DNA of 64,000 nucleotides, taken from Chloroflexota bacterium (lineage in GTDB: Bacteria > Chloroflexota > Anaerolineae > UBA1429). Positions 46,951 to 56,068 of this stretch are shown here, in pieces. Location of the stretch: the NCBI GenBank assembly GCA_019873625.1, contig JAIOAW010000002.1, positions 62,001 to 126,000 on the forward strand, in the 5' to 3' direction. The number at the start of each line of letters is the position of its first letter. Position 1 is the first letter of the stretch. The notes below the pieces were generated by a model. The model searched no databases. It was not told the origin of the DNA and was given only the letters and a program-made list of their open reading frames with translations. The position numbers and the translations under genes were made by a program.

Positions 46951-48138
46951 ATGCAACACCTTTTGGCGTTTATCATAGCCTTCTTTTTTATCGCGGCCTT
47001 TTTTCGCATAGACTTTTTCTTCTACATCCTCTATCTCCTGTTTGGAATCTATTTCTTGGCAGGGGTCTGGGTGGATCGGGCGATGAAAGGGCTGCGCGTG
47101 TCGCACGCCTTTGAGGAGAGGGCTTTCTTGGGCGAGCGCATCCCGGTGACCATCCGGCTCGAGAACCGTTCTTGGTTGCCCATCTTGTGGCTTCGGTTGC
47201 ACGAGAGCCTGCCCATCCAACTCAAGACGCCAAATTTTTACCGCTGCATCGTCTCGCTCCTTCCGAAAGAGACGCGCACCCTGAGTTACGAACTGACCTG
47301 CCGCCGCCGAGGATATTATCCCCTCGGGCCGATGTTCCTCTATTCGGGAGATGTGTTCGGCGTGCGCCAGCACGAGCGGGCGCTCGATCGCGTGGGGGCG
47401 CTCATCGTGTACCCTCAAATCGTGCCGCTGAACCGGTTCGGCCTGGCCGCGCAAACGCCTTTTGGCGATATTGCCACGAAGCAGCACCTTTATGAAGACC
47501 CCGCGCGGATCATCGGCGTGCGCCCCTATCAGAGCGGAGACAGCCTGCGCCACATCCATTGGAAGACGACGGCGGCCACCGGCTCCTTGCAGGTGAAGCG
47601 GTTTGAGCCGGCCATCTCGCTTGAGGCGCAGATCTTTCTCAATATGAATCGAGACGAGTACAGCATTCACCGCTATATCGCGGCGAGCGAATTGGCCATC
47701 GTTACGGCGGCCTCCATCGCGCATTTTTTGGCCGAGAAGCGGCAGAAGGTGGGGTTGTGCAGCAACGGCCTCGATCCCTTGGCGGAGGACGGCGAGGAGC
47801 CATACATCGCCTTGCCGCCGCGCAAAGGGCGAGATCACCTGATGCGCATTTTGGACGTCCTCGCGCGGATTCAACTCGCCGAGAAACGCCCCTTTGTGGA
47901 ACTGATGCGCCTAGCCAAACTGCACCTCACCTGGGGGGGCACGGCCATCGTCATCACGGGCCATGCCGATGAAGACCTGTTCAACGCGATGCTCTTTTTG
48001 CAGCGTTCGGGGTACTATGTCATGCTCATTGTGATGGATCCTCGAGAGCCGTTCAACCTCATTCAAGCGCGTGCGCAGACGGTGGGCATCAATGCCTACC
48101 ACATCTGGCAGGAAAGCGATCTCGATGTCTGGCGATAG
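46951..48138 (+). CDS. DUF58 domain-containing membrane protein
   Basis: Two N-terminal hydrophobic helices; YQSGDSLRHIHWKTTAATGSLQVKRFE; directly after moxR. Confidence 0.9.
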   Translation: MQHLLAFIIAFFFIAAFFRIDFFFYILYLLFGIYFLAGVWVDRAMKGLRVSHAFEERAFLGERIPVTIRLENRSWLPILWLRLHESLPIQLKTPNFYRCIVSLLPKETRTLSYELTCRRRGYYPLGPMFLYSGDVFGVRQHERALDRVGALIVYPQIVPLNRFGLAAQTPFGDIATKQHLYEDPARIIGVRPYQSGDSLRHIHWKTTAATGSLQVKRFEPAISLEAQIFLNMNRDEYSIHRYIAASELAIVTAASIAHFLAEKRQKVGLCSNGLDPLAEDGEEPYIALPPRKGRDHLMRILDVLARIQLAEKRPFVELMRLAKLHLTWGGTAIVITGHADEDLFNAMLFLQRSGYYVMLIVMDPREPFNLIQARAQTVGINAYHIWQESDLDVWR

Positions 48139-49810
48139 GCCCGATATGGTGGAAGGAAAAGACCTAGCCACCCCCGCGCCGGGGGGCCTCAATCGGGCAG
48201 GGGCTATGCGCTTCGCCCTGGAGGAGGTCGTGCGGCCGCTGGCCATCGCGGCCTTGATGGGCTGCCTGGCCATGTCGCTCACGCAGGTGGCCCGCACCTA
48301 CACGGACGCCCCTTTGGGCACCTTTTGGGTGTGGCTGGCAGTGGTGCTCTCGTTCGAGAGCATCCATTCCTCGCGCCTCCTGCACCGCTTAGGCCCGGGG
48401 ATGCAGGATCGTTTTCGCTTCCGCTTTGTGGAATGGGTGGTCATCCTGCTAGGGGTGCGCTTTGGGATGTACCTCTTTTGGGGGCCGGGGCGGCTGGCCG
48501 CCGACCTCAACCGCTGGGCAGCGAACGTGGCCTCCTTTTTCGACGTGAACTTTATCCTCAACGGCCTCCTCGCCTTTTGCTTTTGGAGCGTAGCGGCCTA
48601 TCTGGCCCATGCCCTGCAAGAGTTGGAGGCCGCACCCTTTGAGCGAATGCCTTCCGTAACCGACCCCGGCCATTACCTGCGCGATACGATGCCGCACCAC
48701 GGCCAGATAGATCGCCAAGCGATCCTGAACCGCATCGTGAGTATGATCTTCGTCGGAGGGATGGTTATGCTCATCCTCTCCGGCTTGGCCCAGGTGGAAC
48801 TCAGCGATCTCCTCCTGCTGCGGCACTCGCGGAGTTCGGGCATCCTCCTCAACGTGTTCATCTATTTTGTGATTGGGTTTTTCCTCATCAGCCAGGCGCA
48901 CTATGTGGCGCTCAAGGCGAATTGGGAGATTCAGGAACTCCCCATCCTGGGCAAGTTGGGGCGCCGCTGGGTGCTGTGGTTGATCGTCTTTCTCGTATTA
49001 GTGGGGTTCATTGCGGCGCTCTTGCCGGTGAACTATTCGGTGGGCCTGCTGGATATCCTCTATACGGCCGTCCATTGGATTGCTTTCATCGGTGCGCAGA
49101 TCATTTTCATCATCCTCTGGCTCATTTCGGCGCTGATGATGCTCGTTATGAACCTATTGCGGCCCGAAGAGGCCGGCTCGGCGCCCGCCTTTGCGCCGCC
49201 CACGCCGCCCCCCGCGCCCACAGGGGGGGCGATGGGCGGTTGGGCGTGGTGGCCCTTTGTGCGGTCGCTCCTCTTTTGGTTCATCTTGATGGGGATCGTC
49301 GGCTATTCGCTGGTGCATTTTGCCCGAGACCGTTGGGGCATATGGAAGGACCTTTCCTTCGGCAAGTGGCTCCTGAGGCTGTGGGGGTTCTTGCGGGGCT
49401 TTGTGGAGGGGACGCGCCGCGCTTCGCAAACCCTGCGGCAGCGCTTGCGTTTGCGGTTTGCGCGCCCCACCCCCGCGGCTCCCCAGGCGCCATGGCGGTA
49501 TCTCTCTTTGCGGAGGCTCTCACCCCGCGAACGCGTGCGCTACTTTTACCTCTCTACGGCCGAGCGCGCCGCGCGGCAAGGGCTGGCTCGCCCTCCATCG
49601 AGCACGCCTTGGGAGTATGAGCGCCTTTTGCGCCGCGAACTGTCCGAAGCGGCCAATGAGATTCACGACCTGACAGGCGCTTTCATCGAGGCGCGCTATA
49701 CGGCGCACCCCATCGCGGAGGAGCACGTGAGTTGGGTGCAGCAAATTTGGCGGCGAATCCGCCAGATTTTGACGAGCCGAAAGAAGGCCCGCCAACAGAC
49801 CAAGGTGTGA
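48125..49810 (+). CDS. Membrane protein with C-terminal DUF4129-like domain
   Basis: Multiple TM helices; C-terminal RVRYFYLSTAERAARQGLARPPSSTPWEYERLLRRELSEAANEIHDLTGAFIEARYTAHPI. Confidence 0.85.
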   Translation: MSGDRPDMVEGKDLATPAPGGLNRAGAMRFALEEVVRPLAIAALMGCLAMSLTQVARTYTDAPLGTFWVWLAVVLSFESIHSSRLLHRLGPGMQDRFRFRFVEWVVILLGVRFGMYLFWGPGRLAADLNRWAANVASFFDVNFILNGLLAFCFWSVAAYLAHALQELEAAPFERMPSVTDPGHYLRDTMPHHGQIDRQAILNRIVSMIFVGGMVMLILSGLAQVELSDLLLLRHSRSSGILLNVFIYFVIGFFLISQAHYVALKANWEIQELPILGKLGRRWVLWLIVFLVLVGFIAALLPVNYSVGLLDILYTAVHWIAFIGAQIIFIILWLISALMMLVMNLLRPEEAGSAPAFAPPTPPPAPTGGAMGGWAWWPFVRSLLFWFILMGIVGYSLVHFARDRWGIWKDLSFGKWLLRLWGFLRGFVEGTRRASQTLRQRLRLRFARPTPAAPQAPWRYLSLRRLSPRERVRYFYLSTAERAARQGLARPPSSTPWEYERLLRRELSEAANEIHDLTGAFIEARYTAHPIAEEHVSWVQQIWRRIRQILTSRKKARQQTKV

Positions 49811-49814
49811 AGAA

Positions 49815-52034
49815 ATGGACCTTTTTGCGCATGCCCGGCAGGAACAGATCGAGCGCGAGGCGCCTCTGGCCGCCCGTATGCGGCCGCGCACCCTGGATGA
49901 GTTCGTGGGCCAAGATCACATCACCGGCCCTGGCCGGTTGTTGCGCCGCGCCATCCAGGCCGACCAGATTTCCTCGGTCATCTTCTACGGACCGCCCGGC
50001 ACCGGCAAAACGAGCCTCGCGCGCATCATCGCCAACACCACCCATTCTCGCTTTGTCACGTTGAACGCCGTTCTGGCCGGCGTAGCCGATGTGCGCGCCG
50101 TGGTGGCCGAGGCCCAAAAGGAGCGCGAACTCTATGGGCGGCGCACCATCCTGTTTGTGGATGAGGTGCACCGCTGGAACAAGGCCCAGCAGGATGCCCT
50201 CTTGCCGTGGGTGGAAAATGGCACCATCATTATGATTGGGGCTACCGTCGAGAACCCGTGGTTCTCGGTCAACAAGGCCTTGCTCAGCCGCAGCCGGGTG
50301 TTCCAACTCCTGCCCTTGGACGAGGCGGCCTTGCGGCGCATTGCCCACGCCGCCCTCACCGACCCCGAACGGGGGTACGGCAAACTCAAGGTGGAGATCA
50401 AACCCGAGGCGCTCGACCACCTGGTGAACGTGGCCAATGGGGACGCGCGCACCCTGCTCAACGCCCTCGAACTCGCCGTGGAGACGACCCCGCCCAATGA
50501 GGAGGGCGTCATCGTCATTGATATGGCCGTGGCGGAGGAATCCATCCAGCAGCGCGCCGTGCTCTATGACCGGGAGGGCGATTACCATTTCGATACGATC
50601 AGCGCCTTTATCAAATCTCTGCGCGGGTCGGACCCCGATGCGGCGCTCTATTGGCTGGCCAAGATGGTCTATGCCGGCGAGGACCCCCGCTTTATTTTTC
50701 GGCGTATGCTCATCTCGGCGGCGGAGGATATCGGCCTGGCCGATCCGCAGGCCATTGTCGTGGTGCAGGCGGCGGCGGAGGCCTTTGAGCACGTGGGTTT
50801 GCCGGAAGGGCAGTTCCACCTGGCCCTTGCGGCGCTGTATTTGGCCACAGCGCCCAAGTCGAACTCGACGATGGGCTATTTTGATGCCTTTGAGACGGTG
50901 CGCCGCCAGCGTGAGGAAGCCGTGCCCACTCATTTGCGAGATGCCAGCCGCGATAAAGAGGGGTTCGGCCACGGCGAAGGGTATCTTTACCCGCATGCCT
51001 ACCGCGACCATTGGGTGGCCCAGCAATATCTGCCCGCCTCGCTCCAGGGTAAGGTCTTTTACCAGCCGAGCGATCAGGGCTATGAGCGGTTGATCCGCGA
51101 GCAGGTGGAGCGCCGCCGCGAGGAACAGTTGGCCGCTATGGTGGAGGGACCGTCCTCTATCGAGGGGTTGACCTATTCGCCCGCAGACCCTGCCCAGGAG
51201 CGATGGCTGATGCGCGCCATCAGCGGGGTGGCGCGTTCCCTGGCCCAGGTGCGCGATCGCCTATTCGAGGGGCTGGATATCCGCCGCCACCACCTCGTGC
51301 TCGATCTCAACGCGGCGAGCGGCCTCCTCACGTGGGAGGCCGTGCGGCGCGTGCCCGAAGGCGGCGTGTGGGCCTTGGTGCGCGATGAGATCTCAGCCCA
51401 GGCTCTGCGCGAGCAGGCCGAGCGGCTCGATGTGCTCCATCGCCCCATCGTGTTGCAGGGGGAACTGATGGCCCTCCCGGCGCTTTTGGGCGAGCGGGGC
51501 GACGAGGCCGTGCGGTTTGACGTCATCTTGGGGCGCAATAGCCTGACCCAGGCGGCCGACAAGGCCGGCGCCTTACGGATGCTCTATGGCTTGATGGCCG
51601 CTAACGGCTCTTTGCGTTTGGCCGAGGCCGTGCCCCGCCTTGGGCAGCGGCTCTATGCCTTGCTGGCCGAGGGCGTTCCGCCGCGGTTGGCTGAGCGGTG
51701 GCGCGAGGCGGAAGAGGCCCTCTATGCCGCCCCAGAGGACCCTATGGTCAATTGGGGGCCTGACGATTTGCGACAGGCCTTGGAAAGGGCAGGGTTCCGC
51801 GACGTTTCGGTGCAGGTAGAGAGGGCCACGGCGGATATGCTCATCACGGCGAACCACCTCGCCCGCTGGTTTACGCCCGGCGGCCAAGGACGGCCCGCCT
51901 ATGTGGACCATTTGAGGCGCTCCCTCGAGAAAGAGGAGGTCGAGGAGATTAAGCGCCTTCTTGAGCAATATCTTTTGGGCCGCACCACCGCCTGGCAAAG
52001 CGCGGTGGCCTACGTCAGCGCGCGGCGGCCATAG
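49815..52034 (+). CDS. RarA/MgsA-like AAA ATPase fused to C-terminal methyltransferase-like domain
   Basis: RMRPRTLDEFVGQDHITGPGRLLRRAI; FYGPPGTGKTSLARIIA; LFVDEVHRWNKAQQDALLPWVENG; extra C-terminal about 300 aa with HHLVLDLNAASGLLTWEAVRRVPEGGVWALV. Confidence 0.9.
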   Translation: MDLFAHARQEQIEREAPLAARMRPRTLDEFVGQDHITGPGRLLRRAIQADQISSVIFYGPPGTGKTSLARIIANTTHSRFVTLNAVLAGVADVRAVVAEAQKERELYGRRTILFVDEVHRWNKAQQDALLPWVENGTIIMIGATVENPWFSVNKALLSRSRVFQLLPLDEAALRRIAHAALTDPERGYGKLKVEIKPEALDHLVNVANGDARTLLNALELAVETTPPNEEGVIVIDMAVAEESIQQRAVLYDREGDYHFDTISAFIKSLRGSDPDAALYWLAKMVYAGEDPRFIFRRMLISAAEDIGLADPQAIVVVQAAAEAFEHVGLPEGQFHLALAALYLATAPKSNSTMGYFDAFETVRRQREEAVPTHLRDASRDKEGFGHGEGYLYPHAYRDHWVAQQYLPASLQGKVFYQPSDQGYERLIREQVERRREEQLAAMVEGPSSIEGLTYSPADPAQERWLMRAISGVARSLAQVRDRLFEGLDIRRHHLVLDLNAASGLLTWEAVRRVPEGGVWALVRDEISAQALREQAERLDVLHRPIVLQGELMALPALLGERGDEAVRFDVILGRNSLTQAADKAGALRMLYGLMAANGSLRLAEAVPRLGQRLYALLAEGVPPRLAERWREAEEALYAAPEDPMVNWGPDDLRQALERAGFRDVSVQVERATADMLITANHLARWFTPGGQGRPAYVDHLRRSLEKEEVEEIKRLLEQYLLGRTTAWQSAVAYVSARRP

Positions 52035-52062
52035 GGGATTTTCTTATCGCATAGGGGGGAGG

Positions 52063-52557
52063 ATGCTTGGGAATTCGCTCTTGGTATGGGCCTTGTGGGG
52101 TGCGCCCTGGGTGGGCATCGCGGCCCTGGTGGGGCTGGCCATCCATCAGCGGCGGCTCATCAAGCGGTTGGAAGGGCGGCTGAACCGCCTTTTGGGCGGC
52201 TCGGAGGATGGGTCGCTTGCGGCGGCCATCGAGGCGCACCTTGGCCGCTTGGAGGAGGCAACGCGCGAGGTGCAGGCCCTGCGGGCCGAAACCCAGGCCC
52301 TTCGCCGAGAGTTGGCGGGCGCCGTTCAACACGTGGGGATGGTGCGCTTTAACCCCTATGAAGATACCGGGGGAGAGTTGAGTTTCGCCCTGGCCTTGGC
52401 CAATGCCCAAGGGGATGGCGCCATTCTTTGCAATCTCCACGGGCGGAGGGAATCTCGCCTGTATGCCAAGCCGCTCAGGGGTTGGCAATCTCCCTATGCC
52501 CTTTCTGAAGAGGAGGTGCGGGCCGTGCGCCTTGCGCAAAAGGGGCTGGCAGATTGA
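52063..52557 (+). CDS. DUF4446 family protein
   Basis: N-terminal TM, coiled coil, VQHVGMVRFNPYEDTGGELSFALALANAQGDGAILCNLHGRRESRLYAKPL. Confidence 0.88.
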   Translation: MLGNSLLVWALWGAPWVGIAALVGLAIHQRRLIKRLEGRLNRLLGGSEDGSLAAAIEAHLGRLEEATREVQALRAETQALRRELAGAVQHVGMVRFNPYEDTGGELSFALALANAQGDGAILCNLHGRRESRLYAKPLRGWQSPYALSEEEVRAVRLAQKGLAD

Positions 52558-52618
52558 CATGCTCTCGTCCTTGGGCTAACATCCCCGCACACGTGGAGGC
52601 AATAAAGGGGGGCACACT

Positions 52619-53113
52619 ATGGTGACATCTTGGTTCAAACGGCGAAGCGCCCTGCCCGTCACAAGCGGCACCATCGAGAACCTTTTGGGCGCGAACACCG
52701 ATTATGAGGGGACGATCCGCTCCGATGGCAACATTCGCATAGATGGCGTCTTTCGAGGGCGCATCGAGACGGCCGGCAACGTGCTCATCGGGCCTTCTGC
52801 CAAGGTCCTGGCCGATATCGCGGCGAACATCGTCCAGGTGTGGGGGAGCGTCCAAGGGAACATCAAGACGCAGGGGCGGCTAGAGATCCTCGCCAACGGG
52901 CGCGTGTGGGGGGATATCGAAGTGGGCAGCCTGCTCATTGACGAGGGCGGTATGTTCCGAGGGCGCTGCACGATGGCGGGCGAGGATATTGAGGAGATCG
53001 CTGCGATGGCCCAAGGGGCCTCGGCGCCGGCCGAAGCGGAACCCCTTAGCGAAGCCGAGGCGGAACCCTCTCGCGAAAAGGCTGAACCTCAAGAAGCCTC
53101 TCCAGCGGCCTAG
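52619..53113 (+). CDS. Bactofilin (polymer-forming cytoskeletal protein)
   Basis: TIRSDGNIRIDGVFRGRIETAGNVLIGPSAKVLADIAANIVQVWGSVQGNIKTQGRLEILANGRVWGDIEVGSLLIDEGGMFRGRC. Confidence 0.95.
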   Translation: MVTSWFKRRSALPVTSGTIENLLGANTDYEGTIRSDGNIRIDGVFRGRIETAGNVLIGPSAKVLADIAANIVQVWGSVQGNIKTQGRLEILANGRVWGDIEVGSLLIDEGGMFRGRCTMAGEDIEEIAAMAQGASAPAEAEPLSEAEAEPSREKAEPQEASPAA

Positions 53114-53124
53114 GTGCAACCGCT

Positions 53125-54066
53125 ATGAAGGCCATTTTCATCAATCATCTGACCATCGCCCGCGATAGCGGCATCGCCTTTTCGAGCGACCCCGCTACCT
53201 GGCGTTTGGCCCCGGCCACGCTGGAGGCGACGCGTTTGCTGGATGGCGAAGAACGGCTCCTTTTCCTGTTCGGGGGGCGCACCGATGATGGCCAAGGGGG
53301 CGTGCTCAGCACCGAGGCGGTCATCGCGCGCCAGCGCCGCCTTGTGGAGCAGATCGAGGCCGGTGGGGGCCGCATAGATGCCGTGTTGACGTGTTCCCAT
53401 TGGCCTGATGCGCCTTGTCAATGCTGGGGGAAGAACCCGGCCCTCCTATGGCTGGCCGCTACGCGGTTCGATTTGCACCTGGAGGAGGCCTACGTCTTGG
53501 GGGACGATGCGCGGGACGTGGATATGGCCGCCGCCGTCGGTGCGCGCCCTTTGGTCATCCTCTGCGGGCGGCGCGTAGGCGATTTGTTCGGCGATGCGCC
53601 CCCCCGTAAGGATTTTCCCATCGCGGAGAATCTGAGCACGGCCGTCGAATACATCGCCGTGGAGGAGGATATCGCCCAGCAGTGGGGGCGCCCCCGCGAG
53701 AACGCCGTGCCGCGCCCCATTGCCGAAGAAGGGGCCGAGCAGCCCGATATGTTGCCTTCGTTTATGGTTACCTCTAGCAAGGCGGAGGGCTTGCAGGCCC
53801 AACGCGTGCGCGCCCAACTCCAGATGCGCGACATCGTGCGTTGGCTTTCGTTCCTCGTCATCGGGGCGGTGGGCCTCAGTTTGGGGATCGCATACCTCCT
53901 GACGCACCTTTATCGGGTGCAGCCCTTCCCGCCCATCGCCTACTATGTAACGCTTCAGTTCATTCCCCGGCCCTTGCGGGGGGCGCTCTTTATCTTGTTC
54001 GGCCTGGGCATCATCGCCGCGGCCTTTCACAGTTGGTTTCGCCTCACGCGCGCCGCACGCCGCTGA
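53125..54066 (+). CDS. HAD-IIIA/GmhB-like domain (catalytically degenerate) with C-terminal transmembrane region
   Basis: CSHWPDAPCQCWGKNPALL resembles the GmhB Zn loop; YVLGDDARDVDMAAAVGA; N-terminal DxDGT motif absent; two C-terminal hydrophobic helices. Confidence 0.7.
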   Translation: MKAIFINHLTIARDSGIAFSSDPATWRLAPATLEATRLLDGEERLLFLFGGRTDDGQGGVLSTEAVIARQRRLVEQIEAGGGRIDAVLTCSHWPDAPCQCWGKNPALLWLAATRFDLHLEEAYVLGDDARDVDMAAAVGARPLVILCGRRVGDLFGDAPPRKDFPIAENLSTAVEYIAVEEDIAQQWGRPRENAVPRPIAEEGAEQPDMLPSFMVTSSKAEGLQAQRVRAQLQMRDIVRWLSFLVIGAVGLSLGIAYLLTHLYRVQPFPPIAYYVTLQFIPRPLRGALFILFGLGIIAAAFHSWFRLTRAARR

Positions 54067-54092
54067 GAAGGAAAGGCGCGCGTTCGCCCGGC

Positions 54093-54132
54093 CAGGGCTT
54101 GGGCACATATGGCCCTATGCGCCCAAGCCCTG
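54093..54132. terminator. Bidirectional terminator-like hairpin
   Basis: 12-bp arms cagggcttgggc/gcccaagccctg between convergent genes. Confidence 0.65.
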
Positions 54133-54142
54133 CCGGCTCCCC

Positions 54143-54517
54143 TTATTCTACAAAGATCTCCACGCGTTGACGTTCTTCTTCATCCTCCACGTCAACGATC
54201 TTGCCTTGCAGGCCCGATTTGATCGCCTCCGAGATGCGGTTCATCTGTGCGGGGTCCAGATCTCCGAATTTGGCGCCCATCTGCAGGCCCACATCCACCA
54301 GGCTCACGGGGATGTTCACGTTCACCTTATTCTTCCCCGTGGCGAGGTCGGTGATGCGCACGCGCAGCCAACGCGCCCTTTCGGCCGGGGAAGGCTCGCT
54401 CGTCTCCTTTTGCTCCGCGTCCTCCAGGGCGCGGAGGAGCCGGAGGGCTTCATCTGCCGAGATCTGGCCCGCCTCGACCATCTTCAAAATTTGCAATTGC
54501 TCACTTGCTTCAGGCAT
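54143..54517 (-). CDS. Small protein with N-terminal SHOCT-like helical hairpin
   Basis: MPEASEQLQILKMVEAGQISADEALRLLRALEDAEQ...RWLRVRITDLATGKNKVNVNIPVSLVDVGLQMGAKF. Confidence 0.75.
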   Translation of the reverse strand: MPEASEQLQILKMVEAGQISADEALRLLRALEDAEQKETSEPSPAERARWLRVRITDLATGKNKVNVNIPVSLVDVGLQMGAKFGDLDPAQMNRISEAIKSGLQGKIVDVEDEEERQRVEIFVE

Positions 54518-54566
54518 CGGGATACTTCCTTTCTCGCCTTGTGTGGGGGCGATGCGCACCCTCGCA

Positions 54567-55553
54567 TCACCTGAGCGAAAGGACCATTTCATCCAGTACG
54601 CGTTGTTCTTCAAACCCGTACTGGCGCAGCGCTGCAACCGCTTCTGGGTGTGAAGCGGAGATCTCCGCGATGATGCGCTGCCTCGGCGCGTTGTGCAGGC
54701 GCGCGAACAGTTCGCCGAGGAGCGCCTCTTCCCACTGGCCGCGTTCATCGGGCCGCACCAAGAGCCGCAGGCGATGCTGCCCCTGCGTGAGTTGAAGGGT
54801 GATCGCCGCATAGGCGGCGAGTTCGCCCTTGGGTGGGCCGACGATCTCGATGACGTCTTCGCCACGGAAGGCCAAACGCCAGGCCGAGCACAACCAATAG
54901 CCCAGCCCTCGGGCGTAATCGGAGGCCTTGAGGGGTTTGTAACACTGGGCAAGCGCCGGCGTGCTCTCGATGGCCAGGCGGAAGAGGCGCCGGCCGTCGA
55001 GGGCGCGAGGGGTGCGGAACCGCTCGCTGCGGGTGCCCACCACGATGGGCCATCTGCCGGAGGGAAGGCCCATCTCGTACGTCGTATCGTAGCGGACAAA
55101 GCCCCGCCGCTGGTAAAGGGCCACGGCCAAGGCGTTATCGTGCCGTACATCGAGAAAGATGCGGCGCCCCCCATGCCGGCGGATGTGCGCAATGGCCACA
55201 TCCACCAATTGGCCGCCGATGCCCCGCCCTCGATACTCTGGGAGAACGGCGACGTTGCTCATACTCCACACGCCGTTTTCTCCTTCCGGCGTGATGGTTA
55301 CGTTCCCCACCAATCGGCCGCCCTCGCGCCACACATAGCCGCTCATCGCCGAGGCGAAACCGGGCATCATATAGAGCATCGGCCCCAATTGGGCCAAGCG
55401 GCGCATCTCCTCCACCATGCGGTTGCCCGTGGCGGCCAACTCGGGGCCGAAAGAGATTTCTAGAAGGGTGGCCAGTTCGTCGAGATCGCGCGCCAAAGAA
55501 AATGGCCGAATGTGGCTAGGGAGCGGCTCTTCGCGCACGAGGTTGAGGATCAT
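54567..55553 (-). CDS. GNAT family N-acetyltransferase
   Basis: SNVAVLPEYRGRGIGGQLVDVAIAHIRRHGGRRIFLDVRHDNALAVALYQRRGFVRYDTTYEM. Confidence 0.88.
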   Translation of the reverse strand: MILNLVREEPLPSHIRPFSLARDLDELATLLEISFGPELAATGNRMVEEMRRLAQLGPMLYMMPGFASAMSGYVWREGGRLVGNVTITPEGENGVWSMSNVAVLPEYRGRGIGGQLVDVAIAHIRRHGGRRIFLDVRHDNALAVALYQRRGFVRYDTTYEMGLPSGRWPIVVGTRSERFRTPRALDGRRLFRLAIESTPALAQCYKPLKASDYARGLGYWLCSAWRLAFRGEDVIEIVGPPKGELAAYAAITLQLTQGQHRLRLLVRPDERGQWEEALLGELFARLHNAPRQRIIAEISASHPEAVAALRQYGFEEQRVLDEMVLSLR

Positions 55554-55554
55554 C

Positions 55555-55938
55555 CTACCCACGCCCTTTGAGCATCTCGATGGCCTGCTCTGCCGTGATC
55601 TCGCCCCGCTCCAACTGGGCAAGGATCGCCCGCCGCTCTTCGGGGCTGATCGTCGGCGCCTGCTCTTCGCGTGCTTTATAGCCCAAGGCCACCAGCACCT
55701 CGTTCAAGCGGTTGCGCACCGTCGGGTACGAGATGCCCAACTCCTCTTCGACGCGGTTCAGTTTCCCCTCGCAGCGGATAAAGGTCTCGACAAAGGCCAG
55801 TTGTTCCGCCGTCAGCTGATGAAACCGCGTCAGGGCGAAATGGCCGTTGATCGTCGTATCGCACTGGGGGCAGTGCAACTGCACCACCTCCAGCCTGCCA
55901 TCGCACACCGGGCAACGCCCAAAAACCGGGTAGGCCAT
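55555..55938 (-). CDS. DUF2089 family zinc-ribbon/HTH protein
   Basis: CPVCDGRLEVVQLHCPQCDTTINGHFAL...EGKLNRVEEELGISYPTVRNRLNEVLVALG. Confidence 0.92.
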   Translation of the reverse strand: MAYPVFGRCPVCDGRLEVVQLHCPQCDTTINGHFALTRFHQLTAEQLAFVETFIRCEGKLNRVEEELGISYPTVRNRLNEVLVALGYKAREEQAPTISPEERRAILAQLERGEITAEQAIEMLKGRG

Positions 55939-56068
55939 CGCTTCGTTTTCCTTTCCTCACGCGAGATTCAACCCATCATCAACTATTATAACACAAAAAT
56001 GAATTTTGTCAAGGGGTATTTGGGGAAAATCAAAGATTTTCTGAAAATTGTGGAGGACGAATGGGGGA

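Noticed and set aside
49683-51026. 447-aa - strand ORF
   Set aside because: Antisense to the RarA-like gene; no domain signature.
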